Below, piece by piece: positions 11,565 through 35,381 of a stretch of DNA of 64,000 nucleotides. The position numbers and the translations under genes are program-made. A model generated the notes under the pieces. The model was not told the DNA's origin and ran no database searches. It saw nothing but the letters and a program-made list of their open reading frames with translations. The DNA is from Diplosphaera chodatii (Eukaryota; Chlorophyta; Trebouxiophyceae; Prasiolales; Stichococcaceae), in assembly GCA_032358165.1 (NCBI GenBank), contig JAALGY010000008.1:1612001-1676000 (forward strand), in the 5' to 3' direction. Each line of letters begins with the position of its first letter. Position 1 is the stretch's first letter.

Positions 11565-12170
11565 GGCTGCCGCGCGGCGTTGCTATGCCACGGTCGGGTC
11601 GCACACACGAAAGTTGGTGACCTGGCAAGAGGCTCCCCTGCTTGACCTGCGCACGCACACCGCAGACTCCAACAACGTGCACACAGTGAAGGCTGCAGGT
11701 TCCAGTCCCTGTCAAACGCACGAGCTGTGAACACCTGGCATGTGCATGCCTCGTCTTGCTGGCAGTGGGATTACGAGACGGTGAGAACTCGAACCACGAT
11801 GTGATTCCCAGTCGCTGCAGGGCCGCCACCAGGGGGCCAGGAGCGTTAAAGATGGCTGCACCGACGATCTGCCTGGCACTTGCTGCGGTCGGTCATTCGC
11901 GCATGCAGGTCCCACAGCACCCTTCCCTCTGCATTGGTTCTCCGGTGACTCCACGACCTTGCTTGGGGCGTTGGCATAACCACCGGCAGTGGTTTTCAGG
12001 CCCCCGTTGGACGACTGCTCGACGTCCGCAACATAATCAAAAGTGACTCAGGCTGGAGCACACCTTGAACACGTTGAAAAAGGCCCGATCTGGGTGTTTT
12101 GTGCTGACGCACGCAGCATGATTACGGCGTGAGAGTGCAGTCCGCTTCATCGGGTGAAACACACCTGAAG
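11565..12170. promoter_or_regulatory. Shared 5' region between divergent E3-ligase and HDC1 genes
   Basis: About 600 bp separate the two start codons. No coding frame can be supported, so this should hold both promoters and leaders. I cannot point to a TATA box or a specific operator. Confidence 0.45.
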
Positions 12171-15105
12171 ATGGCAAAGCGTCCAGCTCAGAATGGCGAG
12201 CATGGCGAGTGGGAGGCAAACGGCGAGCCACCTGCACAGAGGGTCAAACCGGAGCCAGCACAGGACGGACAGGACAAGCCCTCCGACGAGGTGCGCCAGA
12301 TCATGGACTTCAGCATGTTTCGGAGCACTGGTTGGAGCACCTCTTGCACTCGTGGATCCCTTGTCACGGGCGCGCCTGCGCATAATTAGACCACAACAAA
12401 CCGCATTCATGGCGGCTCGGTGGGTCTGGTTGTTGCAGCATGCGCCAGGCACAGGAGCTGCTGCTGCCGCATCAAAATGCCTGTCTGTCTGGTCTGGAAA
12501 TAAGCATGATGCGCTCATGAGGTAGAGGGTCAACCCCTGAGCTTATTGCCCCTAGGCGTTGCCATTTAAGACTCACGCAAGCATCCGATGGCCGGCATGT
12601 GCATCTGCTGAACGACCCACATCAGACCTGCTGTGAACAGCAGCTTGTACACATCTTTGTGACACATGCTGAAAGGCAGCCTAGCAAGTCAGATCGTTTC
12701 TACCAATCCACTATGTGCATGCAATTGCACATGAATGGCACTGCTCACGGCGGAACGTGGTGCAAAACTAAACATCCGTTTGCTTCACTGTGTTTCAGTT
12801 GCATGTGCAGGAACGGCGGCGGAGCTTTCGAAAGACTGCACCCAGGAAGGCAATCAAAAGTGAGCGTATGTGACCCACATTCGCATCAGCCCCAGTGTTG
12901 TTACTTGGCTGATCATCCCAGATCGTCACAGTAGCCAGTGCATAAACGTCAGTCATGGGCGGCCGTGTTTCACCACGAATTCGAGTTGCCGCAGATGAAA
13001 AGCTGCCCACCATCATGTACAAGCCTGGCGACACGCTGAAAGGCCTGGGCAGACAGGGCGGCGAGGGACAGCGCTATGAGGTGGGTGGATATCGTGACAA
13101 TTCTAGTGGTAGCATGCGAATGATTGCAAACGATGGCAGTATGTGATGACAATCACCAGGGCGAGTATCACCAGCAACATGCAGGTGTGTTGCTGTCGAG
13201 GAAGTCCGTGCTCTTAAGTCCTCTGCCACACTGCTGCAGGTGCGCATTGCGCCCAACTGGATGAGCAACACCAACCAGCAGGTGCGGGCGCGGCAGCTGT
13301 GGGGCAGCGATGTGTACACTGAGGACAGCGACCTGGTGGCGGCGCTCATGCACTCCGGCTTCTACTCCATCTCCTTGCCCGCCTGCCCGCCAACGGTGCG
13401 GCCAGCGCTGCAGTGAAACACCTGCAGACCCAACCGCGTGGATCTATGGCAGCAGGGAGCTGTTTGTGCACACTCTCTTGCGATTCAAGCGGAAGGGCCC
13501 ATCAGAGGCCGTCACCAGGGGCTGCCTTGTGCGGCTCATGGGAACACGAATGACAGCCCGCACGCCACTGCGCGGGCAGGTGGCGGAGGTGCGCGCGGTG
13601 GTGGCGATGGCGCCGGCGATGCCGCACTACCCCAGCACCTCCCGCCACTCCATCCGCTCCCGCGCCTGGGGCGCCAGCCTCCAGGGCTGCTCCTTCAAGG
13701 TGCCGCGCACGCCGCAGGCACCCGTTGCAGCGTCGGCTGTTGCACCATAGGGATCATTGATGACCTGATGGGATGGGGATGCGATGATCCTGCACTGACC
13801 AGCTTCAGGGAGGGTTCTGCGCCAACCTGAAAGGTGCTTGGATCCGTGATGCATGTCAGCAGCGGTGTTGCCTGCGGCTGCAGGTGGAGCGGGCGTGGCT
13901 GGTGACGGCGACGGGCGCCACGGTGGAGCTGGAGGCGGGGGGCGAGGGCGCGCCGCCCGTGGCGCCCACCTTCGCGCCCATCGGCCGGGAGCGCTCCATG
14001 ACGACGCGCGCCGCGGCGTCCTCCATCGACCGCCGGCAGCGCACCATGCAGGAGGTGCGCGCAACAGCAACCTGCGCGGCTGACGTTGTAGTGGCCAGGC
14101 AACCCGTCTTCGGCAGGCAGGCGTAATGATGCCATGTTGTTCATGCTTCAAGCCTGTCACACAGAGCCTGGAGGGCGTGAGGTTCGATGCAGCGCTGCCC
14201 GTGGCGCAGGTGACGGTTCAGTACAACCTGTGCAATGAGCCGTGGGTCAAGTACAGCATGGCGGGCGTCGCGGACCGCGGGCTGTCGCCCAGCCTGTGGA
14301 CCTCCGCACGCCTGCACCACCACGTGCTGTACCTGGAGACGCACAAGTGAGCAGCCCTGTCCAGGCGATGTTGCACTTCCCTCGTCCTTCTCAACTCTGG
14401 AATGTCTCATTTGTGTCCAGATCTTGACGAGGTGCACAATCATGCGCTGTGCTTACACCCCCACTTTGCTGCACATGCTACCTGATGACACAACTCAATA
14501 TCTGTTCAGCAGCACACTACCCTATCTGAGCTGAGCACAGCCTCCTGAGCAAGTCGGAGTGCTCTGCAGAAACCGGTACGAGATCTCGAGGCTGGAGGTG
14601 GCAGAAGGCGCTCACGATAAGGTGACCTAGCCCGACATGCAGTGCGTATCGAGCGGTATGCAGGTACTCTCCGCATGGTACGTGGCCGTTATGTGGCCAT
14701 TGAGTTTCGGGCAGATGCTGACCAGCAACGGTGCCATCACAGGAGACGTACAGGTGGGGCCGGTGCACGGCAGCGCTGCCGGCAGCAGCGATGCGTTCCA
14801 TAGGCTCGCCGCTGCCAGAGGAGCACCTGGCAGACGTGCAGCAGCCGCTCACCTGGTCTGACTTCCAGGTGTGCCTCAGCGCTGCCGCAACACCGATCAT
14901 AATTAGTACCACCGCAGGGCCGCCTGAGGGTTGTCATATCAGCATTGTATGGTGTCGTTGTTAGAGCTGACACTGTATCCATTGCTGCATGCAGTGGGGG
15001 CCAACAGGTGTGCACGTGAAAAAGGGGTTCTACGCGCTTGCTCGCTTGCAGTTTGTGCGGCGGCAGCAGCCAAAGGCACCACCCGTTGTAGCTGCTGCAT
15101 CATAG
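12171..15105 (+). CDS. HDC1: HDC1-like histone deacetylation complex subunit (Rxt3 domain)
   Basis: The product is a homologue of Arabidopsis HDC1 and yeast Rxt3, scaffold subunits of Sin3/Rpd3-type histone deacetylase complexes in the nucleus. ATG 12171 opens a charged, disordered start (MAKRPAQNGEHGEWEANGEP). Exon blocks follow: RRRSFRKTAPRKAIK (near 12815), RVSPRIRVAADEKLPTIMY (12964 on), and the Rxt3 core LWGSDVYTEDSDLVAALMHS near 13300. The second Rxt3 motif, YPSTSRHSIRSRAWGASLQG, is near 13630. The protein continues through VERAWLVTATGATVELEAGG (near 13885), VTVQYNLCNEPWVKYS (near 14211), NRYEISRLEV (14574), LPEEHLADVQQPLTWSDFQ (to 14868) and WGPTGVHVKKGFYALARLQF, ending at TAG 15103-15105. 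The domain pair identifies the family. The exon edges between 12320 and 12810 and near 14700 are unsure. Confidence 0.85.
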
Positions 15106-15166
15106 CAAGCGGCTGGTTGAAGTCGCCTTGGAGCGTCAGCGCTTGATGCAGTTCTGCATCGTACAA

Positions 15167-15246
15167 TAAGGGCAAAACTGCAGCAGCCCACCAGATCTCG
15201 GTTCAGTAAGGGCAAAACTGCAGCAGCCCACCAGATCTCGGTTCAG
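15167..15246. repeat. Perfect 40-bp tandem duplication
   Basis: Two identical 40-bp units, 15167-15206 and 15207-15246, start TAAGGGCAAAACTGCAGCAG and end in GGTTCAG. They lie about 60 bp past the HDC1 stop, so they are probably in its 3' untranslated region or in the spacer before THF1. Perfect identity suggests a recent duplication. No coding role is visible. Confidence 0.95.
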
Positions 15247-15631
15247 TGGACAGCGAGTCTCTGGATGGCGTGTCATGCTTTCTGAATAGGATTTAAAGTC
15301 AGGAGCACGTGGCATGGTTATCATGTTGTTGGAAGCTTGCACCAACAGCCTTCACACCCGGAGGAGGCTGCACACGCAACATTCTGAGGGTGCAAATTCG
15401 ACAAAGCAGTCAACAAGAGAGCTGCAATCCGTGGCACTCTGCAATGTAAGCCACAGTCACGTGCCAGGTGCTATTTGCAATAGGTTTCTCCTGAATGCTG
15501 CCGTGTCATCAGACACATGGTTCGGGTGCTGCAACAGTCCATGCAACGCATGGTGCTGCAGGAAGTCATTGCAATGCGTGGGGCCTGCACCCCGCGGCAA
15601 GGGCGTGCTGCCAATGCTGAGCTGGTGCGTT

Positions 15632-17892
15632 TCAGGCCTCCTGCTTCTTCTTGTCCTCTTCAGACTCACGCATGCTGCGGTCCAGCTTGCCCACGAGCGC
15701 GTCATCCTCCGGCGCTGGCGCCTGGTCGCCCTTGTCCGACTGCAGGGAAAGTATGGCAAGCATCAGCAACTCTGCACAACAAGTACCAAACTAACTATAC
15801 GTCCGAGCTGTAAGGGCACGTGCAGGTTGGGGGACTGCAGCAGACACAGCAGCTGTGCGATGGCTGCAGACCCCAGGAGGTGCTGAGGTGTCCATAGCGA
15901 TCGAGGTTGTGGTCAGAAGCAGCAGCTGCAAACCAGGGCAGCTCAGCCAGTTTGGAGCAACAGCAACAGCAGGGTGGCAGAGGCCGCACGGGCTCACGTA
16001 GACGTCCTTGTCATTGGCGGCGGCGCGCTCCTCCTGCTTCTTCTTCTCCCGCGCCAACACCTCCTTCATCAGCTCCTTCGCCGCGCCCAGCTTTGACAGC
16101 ACCCCCTGCAGCAGCAGCAGCACAAACCAATTTCGACACCAATGACAGTGTCACCGGCTGCTGGCACACAGTATTACAGCTCGAATCCGCACAGAAATGA
16201 TGGACGGCAGGGAGGGATCGTAGGTGACAGAGCAGGTCGCGCTGACTGTGAGGCATTGAATCAGGAGGCGCCTTCCTATATGCAGCCGCACCTTGTAGGT
16301 GAGCAGGTCGCGGTTGACGGAGGGCAGGCGCAGGTTCAGGGACTTGACCAGGCCCTCCAGGGCCTTGGGGTCCTTTGCGCCGCTCAGCTCCAGCAGCCTG
16401 GGGACGCAGCACATGCTCATCGTTAACCGCTACGGGGTCCTTGCCCACAGCCATTGCACACAAGAGCATGCAGCTATGCTATCATTTTGCAGCATGGCAT
16501 GTTAAAATTACCATGCTGCACGAGTTTGGTCAGACAACAACATCGCCGCCATTGTACCTGAACAGACCGATGGCCAAGAACTTGGAGTACACCGCCTCCT
16601 TGGCCTCAAACTTGCTGGCGAGGTCCGCCAGTGCCTTCTGCTGCTCGCTGCCATCTGCGTCAGGCTTCAGCTCCTCCGGACCTGTGCACAGAATGTATGC
16701 TGATCAGCCCTGGCCTCTGCGGGTGTGGCCAGCCGGGATGCACTGCAGCTGTGCACATGACGGAACCAGGTGAGCAGCAGTGCTGCCTTGACTGTAAACA
16801 ATGTAGCTGGTCTGCATGTGCCCATTCGTGAGCACAGGACTAGGGCAGCGGCTGCCGCCTCACCTGAGAGGCCCTTGACCCAGGCCTCCCAGGCCTCTGA
16901 GTCTGTGCGGTACTGCTGCGGGTCCTCATCCAGTGCCTCGACGTATGCCTTGAAGACAGCCGCCTGCTCCTCAGCCGGCAGCCCCTCCAGCACTTGGTCG
17001 AACACCGACACAAAGCCCAGCGCCGCTGCCTGTCATCCCAGGCAACACGCGATGTACGTCGACAACAGGTGTACACAGAGGCGTACACATGATTGCAGAC
17101 CGGCCCAACATTGCCTCTTTGCGATAAGCTTTTGCTTATTGATTGGACGGCAGCTACTCAGCTTTCTCACCGGGTTGTACTTGTATTTCCTGTTGTAGCG
17201 GATCAGGTGTTGCTGCACCAGCAGCTCCTGGACGACCGCGTCATAGATACCAGAGATTGGCTTTGGGTAGGACTCCCGGAACTTCCGTTTCGTTTCTGAA
17301 ACCGGGGGCGGATCCCACGGGGCTGCATGAATCGAACGAAGCATGTCTGTGGCTGCGCACTTGATCATGCTGGGTGGTATGTCTCACGCGTGCGTTGCAT
17401 GTGCATGCGGGCACAGCGCATGCGGCTTGCACGCTGGCATATGCAGGGATGGGACCGGCACCTCAGCACCTCAGCAACAGCCTGACCTGAATTGGATGAG
17501 TCCGCCCGGACGACGAGCCCTGTTCGCTTCTGCAGCAGCGCTGGTGCTGCGGCGTGCAGCGACTGGGAACACCTGCATCAGGTGACCATGAGCTGGGCTG
17601 ATTCACCCTGCCAATGAACATTCACCTCGCACCGGATCAGAGACATGGCGGTGCGACCCCCGGCTGGCAGGACTGAAGGCTGGCCCGTCCAGAAGCGGAC
17701 TGGATGCTGTCCACACTCTACAATATGGATCAGGCCCAGAGGACTGCAGTGAATGATGGCGTAGAAGTCTGTTTGGTCCTGCTCATAGCGTTTTACCTTT
17801 GGTGCAGGTGGCTGAGCGGCGCACGGGCTGTCAGACAGGCTGCTGCCGGTGCAGAGCGACTGCGTGCACTGTTGCTGCAGAAAGGCACGCAC
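15632..17892 (-). CDS. THF1: THF1/Psb29 thylakoid formation protein
   Basis: The product is the plastid protein THF1 (Psb29 in cyanobacteria), needed for thylakoid biogenesis, photosystem II dynamics and FtsH protease stability. Eight exons join perfectly in frame: 17797-17892, 17487-17562, 17171-17322, 16864-17029, 16558-16681, 16292-16397, 15998-16105 and 15632-15739. They give 311 residues, against about 300 in Arabidopsis. The first two exons encode a transit peptide (MRAFLQQQCTQSLC... RTGLVVRADSS). The mature part has PPVSETKRKFRESYPKPI, VVQELLVQQHLIRYNRKYKY, LGFVSVFDQVLEGLPAEEQA, ALDEDPQQYRTDSEAW, RLLELSGAKDPKALEGLVK and LPSVNRDLLTYK. The C-terminal coiled coil is lysine and glutamate rich (REKKKQEERAAAND) and ends ESEEDKKKQEA. 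It is tail-to-tail with HDC1. Confidence 0.96.
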
Positions 17893-18291
17893 GCAAGCGG
17901 AGCCTGCTGCACCAGCATCGACGTCATGTTGGGCGCAATGTGTACGCGCCTTAGCAAGCTGTGCGTGTTTGCCTGTCTAGGTAGCGGCTGTGCGCTGCTC
18001 GCAGGTGCTCCCACGCCACTGATCAGGGTTTATGAGAATGCTCGAGGCGTCGAGGGTGATATGTTCCAGCTTCCTACGTGCTGTAACCTGGGCTTCAGTG
18101 GGTGTGGTGTCCAGCCGTGGACACACTTCGGCTGTATCGCCTTTGACAACCGGTTGACGAGGATGACATGTGTGCTTTCTATGCGTACCATTGAAAAGCG
18201 GCGCCACTGCGACAACAGCAGCAGTAGAATGACACCCGACCGCATCCCTGGATGCTCTGAAACATGGCACGTCCGTTGACAACATATGGGC
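17893..18291. other. Spacer between THF1 and the Tim17-SAM gene
   Basis: A plus-strand frame is open from 17704 to 18279 but has no recognisable protein and overlaps the THF1 transit-peptide exon in antisense, so I take it as chance. Otherwise the stretch holds the THF1 5' region and the 3' end of the next minus-strand gene. Confidence 0.45.
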
Positions 18292-19440
18292 TCAGGATGC
18301 AGACAGGGACTGCCTGTTGACCGGCAGGCCGGGCTTCAGTGGCTGCCGGAAACCGTCCAGGTGGTGCAGTATGAGTAGCCTGGGACCCGGTGGGATCCCG
18401 GCTTGTGTGAGCGCGCTCTCGTTCCACAGCATAATGGTCTTGTCTGTCAGCTGTGCCTTCTTCAACCTCTTCTCATATTGTGGGAAGCCAGTCGTCTGTA
18501 GCACGAGCTTGGCCTTCACATAGTTTGTGTCCTCCACCTTTGGGCCTGAGAATGCTTTGCCCAGCTTGTAGAGGGCGCCCTGCAGCAGGGCAAACAGCAC
18601 ACCAGTGGAGAATGCACTCTGGAAAGCGTTTGCGCCGCCACCGCCCAGCTGACTCATGCCGCTGACTGCTGAGAATGCTGCACCTGAGAAGAACGCTGCT
18701 CCCATCGCGCCGCGAACGTCCTCCTTGCCGCCGCGCGCATGCCTGATGGCCATTGCGGCGCCAGCATTCACACCGGTCATGACCGCAAAGTTCCTCGCCT
18801 GGACCAGCGGGCTCTGCGACTGCATCGCCGCCATCTGCTTCGACATCGCATCGTTGCCGCCAGTTGGCGGCACCAGCAGCTTGCCGGCCCCCTCCGGATC
18901 CAGCTTCGTCATCGCGCCCATGACACCGCCCAGCACAGCGCCCTGCGTGGAGCCGCCCAGCGTGGCGAGGCCCACTTCGACGTAGGGCGGCTGAGCCTTT
19001 GTCCAGGCATCGACCTTGGCCTTCACGCGGTCCAGCTCCTGCTGGGGTTTGCTCCAGTCTATGCTTTGCAGCGCAGCAAAGGCCCCGACATGATTTGGAT
19101 GACGGTGGCAGCGCACTATTGGAGTGTTCGACTACTCTACTGGACGACTTTAAGAAACGAACACAGCTTCACACAGTCGTACGGCGGGTCGAGAATCAAC
19201 TTCGAAAGAGGAGCCGATTGCTGGCGGCCCACTGGTAGCCTGAGGCAGGATGCACCGCACAATGCACGTGTGGCTCAACTTGCTGATCAGTGGCCTTCTT
19301 CGCTCCCTCCGCCGACTGCCAACTGTGCGCTTGGCTTCGGGATCATGCCGCTTAGTGCTGTCCCAAAATTTCACATCAGGACCCCTTCATTTGCTGTTTG
19401 ATTTGAATACTTCTACCCCCACCGGCGGAGACTGCGACAT
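18292..19440 (-). CDS. Tim17/Tim22/Tim23-family protein with C-terminal SAM domain (HP30-like)
   Basis: The product resembles Arabidopsis HP30/HP30-2 of the chloroplast inner envelope, linked to import of proteins without a classical transit peptide and of some tRNAs. The main exon (18292-19131) is intact. It has an amphipathic start, IDWSKPQQELDRVKAKVDAW, then the Gly/Ala-rich PRAT-type membrane segments VGLATLGGSTQGAVLGGVMG, VMTGVNAGAAMAI and GAFFSGAAFSAVSG-like helices (GAAFFSGAAFSAVSGMSQL). The C-terminal SAM domain runs YVKAKLVLQTTGFPQYEKRL, KKAQLTDKTIMLW and GIPPGPRLLILHHLDG. The main exon has no usable ATG. The best fit is a first exon MSQSPPVG (19417-19440) spliced to 19131, but this start is tentative. 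The gene diverges from CHD1. Confidence 0.85.
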
Positions 19441-19950
19441 CGAGGCACCGTGAACGCCGCGCACTGGGACAGCTTTGACACATACAAGGGTGTTGGAAGC
19501 ATCCAGATTGCGTACGACTCCATCAGTTTGGTCACCGCAGGTGGCACCGCCGCAGGGTGTGTCCCCGGCCCCGAAGTGCCAAATGTGATCCGCTGTGGAG
19601 CTTGACACAGCGGCAGGAACTTGCAGCTACCACCAGCAGGCCTCAGGCAGCTTTGCCGACAGCAGGCTTCGTCGCAGCTCTGCAGAAGGCAGCGTGACCG
19701 CGCATCTGTCCGGTTGTACTGGCTTGTGGCTTGGGCTGTCGCTGGTTGCACTTTCTTCAAACTTCGGGGATGCAAGCACCGACAGCTCAGCCGTAAAACA
19801 GCGCCCTTGATGCAAATTCAGCACAGTCACTAGCTCTTCTAGGCGGCCGTTGTTCCTCAAGAGCTTGCGCGGAAGAGGGACCAAGGCAGGCCTTACCCAA
19901 TCACTTACTACTCCACTTGGAGATGAGGTAGTGAGCTGCGGCCTTGCGGC
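19441..19950. promoter_or_regulatory. 5' region between Tim17-SAM gene and CHD1
   Basis: This spacer of about 500 bp lies between divergent starts. No frame with protein similarity is present. It presumably holds both promoters and the CHD1 leader. Confidence 0.4.
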
Positions 19951-32663
<12,713 letters not shown>

Positions 32664-33101
32664 TGCAGCATGCGCTGCTTCTCTGCAGCAGCAGCAACAG
32701 CAGCAACGATGGCGGGCTGCTGCCTGCTGAAGGATGGCAGGGCACTGCAAGGCCTGCGACCAGCGGTCCTGACTGTCGATGACTGTGCACACATGCGCAT
32801 CCTTGCAGGCAATGCTGCGATTCGTGGTGCAGCTGCTGCCGAACTGCTTGCCTGCCTGTTGTGACACCACATGCCCGGCGGGCATGCAAGGGTCCTAGGG
32901 TGTACCATTGCTTCGAGTTGCTAGCGTCAACTGACATTACCAGCTTCCACACGAGATTGGAGCTGTACTCTTTTGACTGATGTTGGCTCGCCACAGTGTG
33001 TGCAAAAGTTGAGGCGATGTACCAAGATGTGCTTGAGCTAGCAGTAAAAGGCGCCTAGCTCACGGACGTGTGCCAACCGGTGGAGCGACCTGACCTTCTG
33101 T

Positions 33102-33151
33102 CCATGCTGCACTACCGTATGCATGACCATGCTGCACTACCGTATGCATGA
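33102..33151. repeat. Perfect 25-bp tandem duplication
   Basis: Two identical 25-bp units lie at 33102-33126 and 33127-33151. Each starts CCATGCTGCACTACCG and ends GCATGA. They sit in the spacer 3' of CHD1. No function is visible. Confidence 0.95.
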
Positions 33152-33399
33152 CAACTTTGACATACAACCAGCCACGAACTGCACACTGAGCTGTCCCAGG
33201 CGCCACACAAGCATGCTAGTCATCTCCACTGGCGGCATTGCGATCAGGGCGGCACACGCACCTCTGGACTGATTGCAGGGTTTGCTGCAAGCAGCACACA
33301 TGCACCCATGTCTGCCCCATGCCTGGCAATATGGTTCCTGCCGCATTCGATGCAGCCACTGCACGACTTTGCAATAATCGTTGACAAGTTGTACCTATC

Positions 33400-35300
33400 G
33401 GATCTGACAAACTTGGGGGCACCATGCCACCTGCAGACACAAGCATCACATCAGTGTATGCAATAGCATGCTCCTGCGAGCTGCTGTCCCCGAGCGCAGT
33501 GCACAGCTGGTCAGGCTGTAGACTACTGCAGCGAGGAATTTGCAGGTCATGGCAGGCGGTGAGCACATGAGGATATGTACTTGATCATAAGAAGCTTCAG
33601 CTCTGTCATTAAACCAGTTGAACAGGCATGCTGTGCACTGAGACTGACGCACAGCGAGCACGGCACCAGCTCTGCTGCGCTGCCACCACCACTCAGGATG
33701 CACACAGGTCAAGCAACATAACATGTCGACGCACGAGTTGCGCACAGCAAACCACATCAGCTAGCTGCCCCACTGTCGTCGTACCTGCGCCGCCAGTTGG
33801 TGGGACATACGGAGGGTTGTCTCCCGGGCGTAGGCCACCTGCAGCCCGCATGGATGCATCGCAGTGTTTTCAAAGCTGACAACTCTCTACACTCCATGAC
33901 TGCCCATGTCAAGGCGAACCCACCCTGTGCGTGCGGCGCCGTAGTTGGCGCAAATGGCGGCTCTCCTGTGTCCGCAGCGCTCTGTTTACAAACACACACA
34001 GAGCTTGCACAATACGAAATATGTTTATGTACTCAGCGTGGGCGGTGTGCCCTGACATGCACACCTCACAGTCAGGCGCACACCGCCCACCTGTGCCTTG
34101 GCACCCACAGAGCCCTGCAACAGGCATCGACTTGCGGTTCTGCAGTGTTCGGGCAGAAGGTTGGTATTTATCCAAGGTTTGTCTGCAATACAACAGTGAC
34201 ACCCAAGTTTAGCTTGCCTTGGGGATCTGACCGCCTGACATGCGAGCAGTTTCAGAAGCCAGCAGGTTAGCATCGTCCTGCATGTTTTGAAACAAGGTGC
34301 TCGCCAGAACATTGTGCAGTTGCAGCCGCCGTTGTCATGGGAATGACCCCGGCTGAACCAGGTACACACCATGCCCCTGACACACGATGATCTGGGCGGG
34401 CTGAGATGCATCCATGTGTTCTGCCGTGAGCAAACCTTGGGCAGCGGCGGGTCAGAGTGCAGCACTGGCTCCCGATCGGTTGACGGGTCCGTAAAGGGTG
34501 GCTGTAGGGTAACAATGGGTGCATGGTCAATGTCAGCGTGTTCGGCAATGGCAACACACGACCTGCCCAGCCAGTGCGCTACTGGCACATGGCATGAGGC
34601 ATCCTCACCTCACGCCGGTCAGCCGCCGACTGCACACAGTAGACTATACATTGAGGCCGAAGACACCTTGTACGTGTTTTACTGGCTGAGTGCTTTCGTG
34701 CATACAGCTCATGTGCTGTTGCGAGAAGCGTTGGTTGCACCGCCAGTGCATACCTGCGCTCTGGCGGCAAGACTGTCGCGCGGAATGATCCCTCCAGTCT
34801 CCTTAGCTGTTGCAGACTCTGCAGAACAGAAGCTCACCGTGAAGCGTATGTTTGCGATTGGACTGCCATGATCAGTTTCGATACCATGGACAGATGAGGC
34901 CTAAGTCTGCACAAGCACTTGCATGTGGTTGCAAGCCAGTCCTTGTGCACACCCAGCGCTGCGGCATCGGCCTTGGACAGCGGTATCGCCGGTGTCGTCA
35001 TGTTGGCAACGCCTACACTGTGCTGAGGTCACACACTGCTTGAATTGCTGCTGTATGCGCTTCTCACGAGGCTGCAAGCAATGAAATGCAGGTTCCGACT
35101 GCCGCCGGTATATGTTCTGGTGGGAAGCCGGACCAATGATTCTGTAATATCTTGCATATCCATCGTGGGTGCTTTCAGGCAAGGAGCTCGACAAGTGGAG
35201 TGTCAGATCATCCCTTACGACTGCCGCAATACATTCAAGCACCTCGACACGTGCAGCTGTGTCTGTGTACGTTCTGTGGAACTCCTACCACTCCTGTCGC
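33400..35300 (-). CDS. Candidate spliced gene of unknown function (fragments only)
   Basis: Several short minus-strand frames are bounded by good splice sites but match nothing I know. In 5' to 3' order: FHRTYTDTAARVEVLECIAA (near 35280-35220, followed by a GTAAGG donor), SATAKETGGIIPRDSLAARA (34815-34755), SCVAIAEHADIDHAPIVTLQ and PSTDREPVLHSDPPLPK (34560-34430), GVIPMTTAAATAQCSGEHLV (near 34350-34270), LASETARMSGGQIPK (near 34260-34215, perhaps with a GC donor), SAADTGEPPFAPTTAPHAQ (33977-33921) and VAYARETTLRMSHQLAAQ (33838-33785). No start or stop codon can be fixed. It could be a poorly conserved gene or a decayed one, or some pieces could be a 3' extension of the neighbouring MATE gene. 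Treat as a hypothesis. Confidence 0.25.
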
Positions 35301-35381
35301 TGAGGCGAGGCTAGCTGGTGCAGATGATGCTCACAACCCCTCAGTAGTATACACTGAATACATGAATACTGACGCGCGTCA

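Noticed and set aside
17704..18279. Plus-strand open frame of 191 codons
   Set aside because: It overlaps the THF1 transit-peptide exon in antisense and shows no recognisable sequence.
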